Origin: Synergistaceae bacterium UBA5827
Lineage (GTDB): Bacteria; Synergistota; Synergistia; Synergistales; 79-D21
Direction: 5' to 3'
NCBI GenBank assembly: GCA_002432945.1
Contig: DJHE01000004.1
Coordinates: forward strand, 1-9,185
Length of the DNA: 9,185 bases
The notes beneath the pieces were generated by a model. The model saw nothing but the letters and a program-made list of their open reading frames with translations, was not told the origin of the DNA and ran no database searches. The position numbers and the translations under genes are program-made. Position 1 is the stretch's first letter. Every line of letters starts with the position of its first letter. Below, one piece after another: positions 6,220 through 9,185 of the stretch.

Positions 6220-6930
6220 TTACTCCTTCATCAAGTCAACTCCCCGGTATTCTTTGAGAAGCCTGGAGTGGTAATTCAACATCGAGAGGGTGGAAAGGAT
6301 GTGATCTTCCATCAGCTTTTTCGCCTCATTGGGCTGGTTTCCGAAAATCGCCCTGACGAGTTTTTGGTGTCCGATATGGCTTTCGGAACGGTCCGGGTCG
6401 CGGAGAAGCTTCACCTTGTCGGTTTCGACAAAAAAGGAATCGAAAAAGAGGACATAAAGCTCGCTTCTCCAGTAGTAGTGGTGAATGACCTCTTCCATGT
6501 AGCGATTTCCGGTTAAGCGGGCAATTCCGTAATGAAGGTCCTGGTTGACTTTGTAAACAGATGAGTCGCCGTGAAAATAACATTCCCGTTCCTTTTCCAG
6601 CAGGTCAAGGAAATAGGGATGCTGATCTTCCGTCGCTTTTTTAGCGGCCTCAAAAGCGATGTTTGGTTCGGTGATCAAACGAACCTTGAACAAATCCTCA
6701 AGGTCTTTTCGCGAAAGGCCGGGAATCACGCACCCCCGATTCTTCCGACTCTCCAGCAGGCCTTCCGCGACCAGCCTCCGCAACGCATTTCGGATCGGCG
6801 TCCTGCTGACTCCCAATTCTTTCGAAAGCTCCGACTCGGTAATGGGGAAACCCGGCAGAAGCTTCCCCTCGATGATCGCGGCAATGATGGCCTCGTAAGC
6901 CTTTTCCTCGGCATTCCGATTTTCCGCCAT
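6220..6930 (-). CDS. GntR-family (FadR/FCD subfamily) transcriptional regulator (operon gene 1)
   Basis: 236 residues. The N-terminal winged helix-turn-helix spans about 8-72, with the family signature ITESELSKELGVSRTPIRNA at 30-49 and the wing RGCVIPGLS at 65-73. The C-terminal FCD ligand domain runs from about 75 to 220; likely metal/ligand positions are Asn129 or Asp131 with His133 in VNQDLHYGIARLTGN, His188 in HQKLVRAI, and His210 in MEDHI. FCD regulators usually sense small carboxylic or amino acids, so the inducer is probably the pathway's substrate or an intermediate. It is the first gene of the operon and so likely autoregulated from the promoter at 7011-7038. ATG 6930 has GAAGG about 8 nt upstream. 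Family assignment is firm; effector and repression versus activation are inferred. Confidence 0.93.
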   Translation of the reverse strand: MAENRNAEEKAYEAIIAAIIEGKLLPGFPITESELSKELGVSRTPIRNALRRLVAEGLLESRKNRGCVIPGLSRKDLEDLFKVRLITEPNIAFEAAKKATEDQHPYFLDLLEKERECYFHGDSSVYKVNQDLHYGIARLTGNRYMEEVIHHYYWRSELYVLFFDSFFVETDKVKLLRDPDRSESHIGHQKLVRAIFGNQPNEAKKLMEDHILSTLSMLNYHSRLLKEYRGVDLMKE

Positions 6931-6965
6931 GATCCGACCTTCTTCCCTCCCCCGGTTTGACTTTT

Positions 6966-6980
6966 ATTAATATAGTTAAT
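6966..6980. promoter_or_regulatory. Inverted repeat, possible GntR operator
   Basis: ATTAA-TATAG-TTAAT is a perfect 5+5 inverted repeat with a 5-nt spacer, about 25-40 nt downstream of the predicted transcription start and 35 nt upstream of the GntR start codon. The position suits repression by the operon's own regulator. It does not match the TGGT-N3-ACCA pattern of PdhR/LldR-type FCD regulators and the region is AT-rich, so chance is possible. Confidence 0.35.
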
Positions 6981-7010
6981 CATTTTGTATTCTTTATCGT
7001 GTTCTTTTCG

Positions 7011-7038
7011 ATTATATTTTCCCGATTCGAAATGTCAA
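7011..7038 (-). promoter_or_regulatory. Consensus housekeeping-sigma promoter of the five-gene operon
   Basis: On the minus strand TTGACA (7033-7038) and TATAAT (7011-7016) both match the sigma-70/sigma-A consensus exactly, with a 16-bp spacer. Transcription should start near 7004, giving a leader of about 75 nt before the GntR ATG at 6930. The surrounding 6961-7035 is strikingly AT-rich compared with the coding sequence. An 8-bp palindrome TGCATGCA (7042-7049) lies just upstream of the -35 box. Confidence 0.8.
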
Positions 7039-7076
7039 GTCTGCATGCAAAATTACCGCTATTGGATTACCCATAA

Positions 7077-7205
7077 CCCTAGGGGGAATAAAAAAGGGGC
7101 CTTCCCCCGTGGGAAAGCCCCCGTCTTTCTACGAACTGTTTTGCCCCGGCAACACGGTCTCGGACTCCTCTCCAAGCTTCGCTCCCCTTTGAAGCCCCTA
7201 GGGGG
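7077..7205. repeat. Two copies of CCCTAGGGGG flanking the aconitase X 3' untranslated region
   Basis: CCCTAGGGGG occurs at 7077-7086 and 7196-7205, in the same orientation, 119 bp apart. Each contains the palindrome CCCTAGGG, and the second extends to CCCCTAGGGG (7195-7204). They bracket the minus-strand 3' untranslated region and its terminator. The roughly 100 nt between the aconitase X small-subunit stop and the terminator hold no ORF, only weak stems such as TTGC-CCCG-GCAA (7141-7152). No function is recognised. Confidence 0.35.
7087..7121 (-). terminator. Rho-independent terminator of the PrpD/aconitase X operon
   Basis: Stem GGGGCCTTCCC (7096-7106) with GGGAAAGCCCC (7111-7121), one mismatch, 4-nt loop. 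On the minus strand it runs into TTTTTTATT (7087-7095), a good U-tract. It lies about 100 nt after the aconitase X small-subunit stop and about 50 bp before the next operon's -35 box, cleanly separating the two minus-strand units. Confidence 0.85.
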
Positions 7206-7223
7206 CCATTCCGGCAATCTCAG

Positions 7224-7649
7224 TCACTCCCGATTCTTTTCGATTTCCACAATACCCGTCGTTCCGTCGATCTTCACCCAGTCGCCCGTTTCGATCACTT
7301 TTACGGGATCCGCGTCTTCAAAATCCACCACCGCGGGCAGGTTCAGACTTGCCAGGGCCACGCCCAGCCTGCCGTCGACCTTTGTGGAAACCCACCCCGC
7401 CGGCCGGACGCCCTTGAGAAATGCGCACTTGAAGTGAGCCGAGAAACCGTTCGAACCCTTTGCGCAGGGAATGACCAGGATCGCGTCCCGGATGCTCCTG
7501 CCGCAGCAGGGGTTGCTTTTCTCATGGATCACTCCGTCCAGGTCGCCGAGCGCACCCGAGTTTCCCGCGATGCTGTCGGGACACACCAGGGCCGCTCCCT
7601 CGGCGATCCCCGGAATCGCTCCCCTTCCCCTGATCACGATTTTTTCCAT
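7224..7649 (-). CDS. Aconitase X small (swivel) subunit, DUF126 family
   Basis: 141 residues, the swivel-domain subunit that completes the aconitase X active site. NPCCGRSIRDAILVIP (46-61) matches the family's NPSCGRSI block, and AKGSNGFS (63-70) occupies the place of the usual GKGSSTGS loop that carries the catalytic serine region. The C-terminus (DWVKIDGTTGIVEIEK, about 123-138) is the expected beta-rich end. The usual SST is SNG here, suggesting a divergent substrate. Characterised aconitase X enzymes are dehydratases acting on cis-3-hydroxy-L-proline or mevalonate 5-phosphate; which reaction applies is unknown. ATG 7649 has GGGAG about 8 nt upstream and lies 16 nt inside the end of the large-subunit gene, a coupling typical of the two-subunit type. 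The same frame is open upstream to 7907, but that part is shadow sequence of the large subunit. Confidence 0.88.
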   Translation of the reverse strand: MEKIVIRGRGAIPGIAEGAALVCPDSIAGNSGALGDLDGVIHEKSNPCCGRSIRDAILVIPCAKGSNGFSAHFKCAFLKGVRPAGWVSTKVDGRLGVALASLNLPAVVDFEDADPVKVIETGDWVKIDGTTGIVEIEKNRE

Positions 7650-8933
7650 GTTCGTTTCTCCCATTTGCCAAGCAGGGCCGCGTTCAGGCATTCCCGGATG
7701 TCGCCGAAATAGACGGGGACCCCAGTCTGGTTTTTGATGTTGAAGGCCTGTTTTGCCCCGTTGATCGCCATGCCGGTCGCGTGCCTGTGGCAGTCTTCCC
7801 TCATGACGACGGGACAGCTGCCGGTCAGCACGCAGGCCCCGGAATCCTCGATCGTCCGGGTGTAGCCGTTCAGGTCCGACATCGATTTGGTGGCGTAGTC
7901 GGTCCATACGAGGAGTTCACCCCCCCCGCCTGATCCGTTTCCCCCGCAGGGACTCCGCGACCCCTTTCAGCTCGTCCAGGGAAAGGTGCGGACACCCGAT
8001 GCTGACGTAATCGACCGGGCCTGAGCCCTTGTCGCAGATCATCTCGAAGGACTCGACGCAATCTTCCCGGGAAACCGTGATCTCGTACGGGGGCTTCCGG
8101 CCATCCGTGGCCATTTCCAGGGTGTGCGCCTCGGGGGTGACGCCGACGATGTGGCAGAGTTCCGTGCTGCTCGTGACGGCGATCGAGGAGGCGAACTGCT
8201 TGAGCCTGTCGATGTCGGGCTTCGGGAAATCCCCCGCGACGACGGGAACGACGTGTTTGGGCATGAGCCGGCCTATCGTGAATCCAAGCAGGTCCCAGTC
8301 GAAGGCCGTTTCGAGCCGGCATTCCACATTGACGAGGCACGTCGCGCGCCGGCCGCTTCTGACATGCATGCCCCATTTCGGAGTTCTGCCGGTTATCGCC
8401 GCGCAAACGGCGGCTTCCACCCCGTCGGAGTTCCCCATGGCCCCGAACACCGAGTTGCTGATCACCACGTTGCTGGATTCCGTGGAAACGAAATGCTCCC
8501 CCATGATCGGGATCCAGCCGACGTAATAGGGGGTGCAGGATTCGACGATTTTCACCCCGCACTCCTTCGTGGCCTGCAGATAGGACCAGTTCCGGTCGAT
8601 CAGCTCTTTCGAGACGTGGGAGCGCCTGTACTCGGCGAAATCGCACGCCCCGGCGCATGTCTGGGTTTTGCACCCCTCGGCGAACCGGGCGAAATCCAGA
8701 GCCTTTTCCGAGCAGAGGTAGAATTCCGAGAAAATTTTTCCGTAGTCCGTAGCGGGATCGTAGCAGTCCAGGTAACGCTGGGCTCCGATGAAGAGCGTCG
8801 CCCGCGACACTTCGACAAGCTCTTCGGCGCCAAGGACATCCGCGTACCGGACGATGAACTCCATGGCTTTTCCCCGAAACTCTCCGAGGTCGCCCTCAAG
8901 CATTCGTTTTTCTTTATCCGTCAGGTGGACCAC
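7634..8933 (-). CDS. Aconitase X large subunit, interrupted by a -1 frameshift in a G8 run
   Basis: The catalytic subunit of aconitase X (DUF521), read in two pieces. Residues 1-338 from GTG 8933 end at TGA 7917-7919; a second frame from about 7919 to 7634 supplies the missing C-terminus. Removing one G from the G8 run restores a 432-residue protein of normal length. Family motifs: LTDKEKRMLEGD at 4-15; ESCTPYYVGWIPIMGEHF (131-148); NSVFGAMGNSDG (160-171); LCHIVGVTPEAHTLE (259-273); IGCPHLSLDEL (312-322); and, past the break, GSCPVVM (Cys373 in the repaired numbering). Cysteines at 133, 260, 314 and 373 are plausible iron-site ligands or active-site residues. The block at about 90-103 (TQTCAGACDF) replaces the usual PTTLNP-type segment. 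The GTG start is preferred because the family begins with LTxEE-like sequence; its SD is weak. It starts 6 nt after the PrpD-like stop. Confidence 0.85.
7920..7927 (-). other. G8 homopolymer at the aconitase X frameshift
   Basis: Eight consecutive G on the coding strand (C8 as written). The codons read AGG CGG GGG GGG TGA; with seven G they read AGG CGG GGG GGT GAA and continue in the frame that ends at 7634. It could be a sequencing or assembly error, a slippage-prone phase-variation tract, or a real inactivating mutation. Confidence 0.8.
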
Positions 8934-8939
8934 GCGGCA

Positions 8940-9185
8940 TCAGTCCCTGTTGAGCTCTTCAACAACCTCGCGGATCCCCAGGTCTCCGGGTTTGGAAAGC
9001 AGCGACAGCCACTTTTCCTGCCTGCCCGGACACAGGAACGGCCTCGTGATACGTTTGAACTTTTCGGTGATCCAGACCATGTCCACGTTGTCGGAGGCTT
9101 CTCCCGGCGCGGCGAACACTTCCGATTGCAGGGCCTTGCCGCTCTCCAGCCGGATCTCCACCCATGCCAGCCTCTTCTGGGGGAT
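8940..9185 (-). CDS. MmgE/PrpD-family protein, C-terminal fragment (cut by window edge)
   Basis: The last 81 residues, beginning at the right edge with IPQKRLAWVEIRLESGKAL. The pattern VEIRLxSGxxLxxxVxxxxGxxxDNVxxxxIxxKF is the usual end of the MmgE/PrpD family (2-methylcitrate dehydratase, cis-aconitate decarboxylase, iminodisuccinate-type enzymes), where a final strand pair is followed by helices containing the KF motif. Active-site residues are outside the window, so the reaction cannot be named; the family handles small di- and tricarboxylates. Its TGA lies 6 nt before the aconitase X GTG, so the two are cotranscribed. The GTG at 9159-9161 is an internal valine, not a start. Family call moderately sure, based on a short tail. 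Confidence 0.65.
   Translation of the reverse strand: MPQKRLAWVEIRLESGKALQSEVFAAPGEASDNVDMVWITEKFKRITRPFLCPGRQEKWLSLLSKPGDLGIREVVEELNRD

Noticed and set aside
7650..7907. N-terminal extension of the aconitase X small subunit (start at 7907)
   Set aside because: The extension translates the large-subunit C-terminus out of frame; ATG 7649 with GGGAG upstream matches the family start.
8029..8526. 165-residue open frame on the plus strand
   Set aside because: Antisense to aconitase X; Ser/Thr-rich composition typical of a shadow and no SD.
7870..8673. 267-residue open frame on the minus strand
   Set aside because: Arg/Gly/His-rich shadow of the aconitase X large subunit in another frame, with no family resemblance.
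1..9185. CRISPR arrays, tRNA/rRNA genes, transposases, attachment sites
   Set aside because: No regularly spaced repeats, cloverleaf-like sequence or transposase motif was seen in a reading of both strands.

Overview
The window reads as a free-living, probably anaerobic bacterium of moderately high GC. Strong Shine-Dalgarno (SD) sites (AAGGAGG/GGGAGG), a consensus TTGACA/TATAAT promoter and a GntR/FCD regulator point to a bacterium rather than an archaeon. An iron-sulfur flavoprotein (Isf) type protein, an NhaC-family carrier and an aconitase X pair fit an amino- or organic-acid-using anaerobe. The phylum cannot be fixed from this sequence; anaerobic amino-acid degraders are only a guess.

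Layout. (a) 1-413, minus: N-terminal part of a class I fructose-bisphosphate aldolase, running off the left edge. (b) 635-1267, plus: a 210-aa flavodoxin-fold protein with a compact cysteine motif like that of Isf. (c) 1268-1422: convergent intergenic region with two hairpins, the strong one oriented for the minus-strand operon. (d) 1423-6930, minus: a five-gene operon in the order GntR/FCD regulator, IadA-like amidohydrolase, arginine deiminase/amidinotransferase-fold hydrolase, NhaC-family transporter, second arginine deiminase/amidinotransferase-fold hydrolase. It has a consensus promoter (7011-7038) with a possible operator just downstream. (e) 7087-7121: terminator of the preceding minus-strand operon. 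(f) 7224-9185, minus: end of that operon, with the C-terminus of an MmgE/PrpD-family protein, an aconitase X large subunit broken by a frameshift in a G8 run, and the aconitase X small subunit.

The five-gene operon is the most interesting part. Its members look like a self-contained route: sense a ligand (GntR/FCD), exchange a solute across the membrane (NhaC family), cleave an amide (IadA-like amidohydrolase), and attack a guanidino or ureido group (two paralogous deiminase-fold enzymes, each keeping the Cys/His/Glu/Asp catalytic set). The obvious reading is catabolism of an arginine- or guanidine-containing isopeptide, such as the beta-Asp-Arg released from cyanophycin. However, the amidohydrolase keeps all metal ligands of isoaspartyl dipeptidase while every substrate-recognition residue I could align is changed, so its true substrate is probably different. 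I know of no characterised pathway with this exact gene set.

The upstream operon joins two unrelated dehydratase families (MmgE/PrpD and aconitase X). Both aconitase X subunits are intact in sequence except for one homopolymer frameshift, and both look divergent in their usual substrate-binding motifs.
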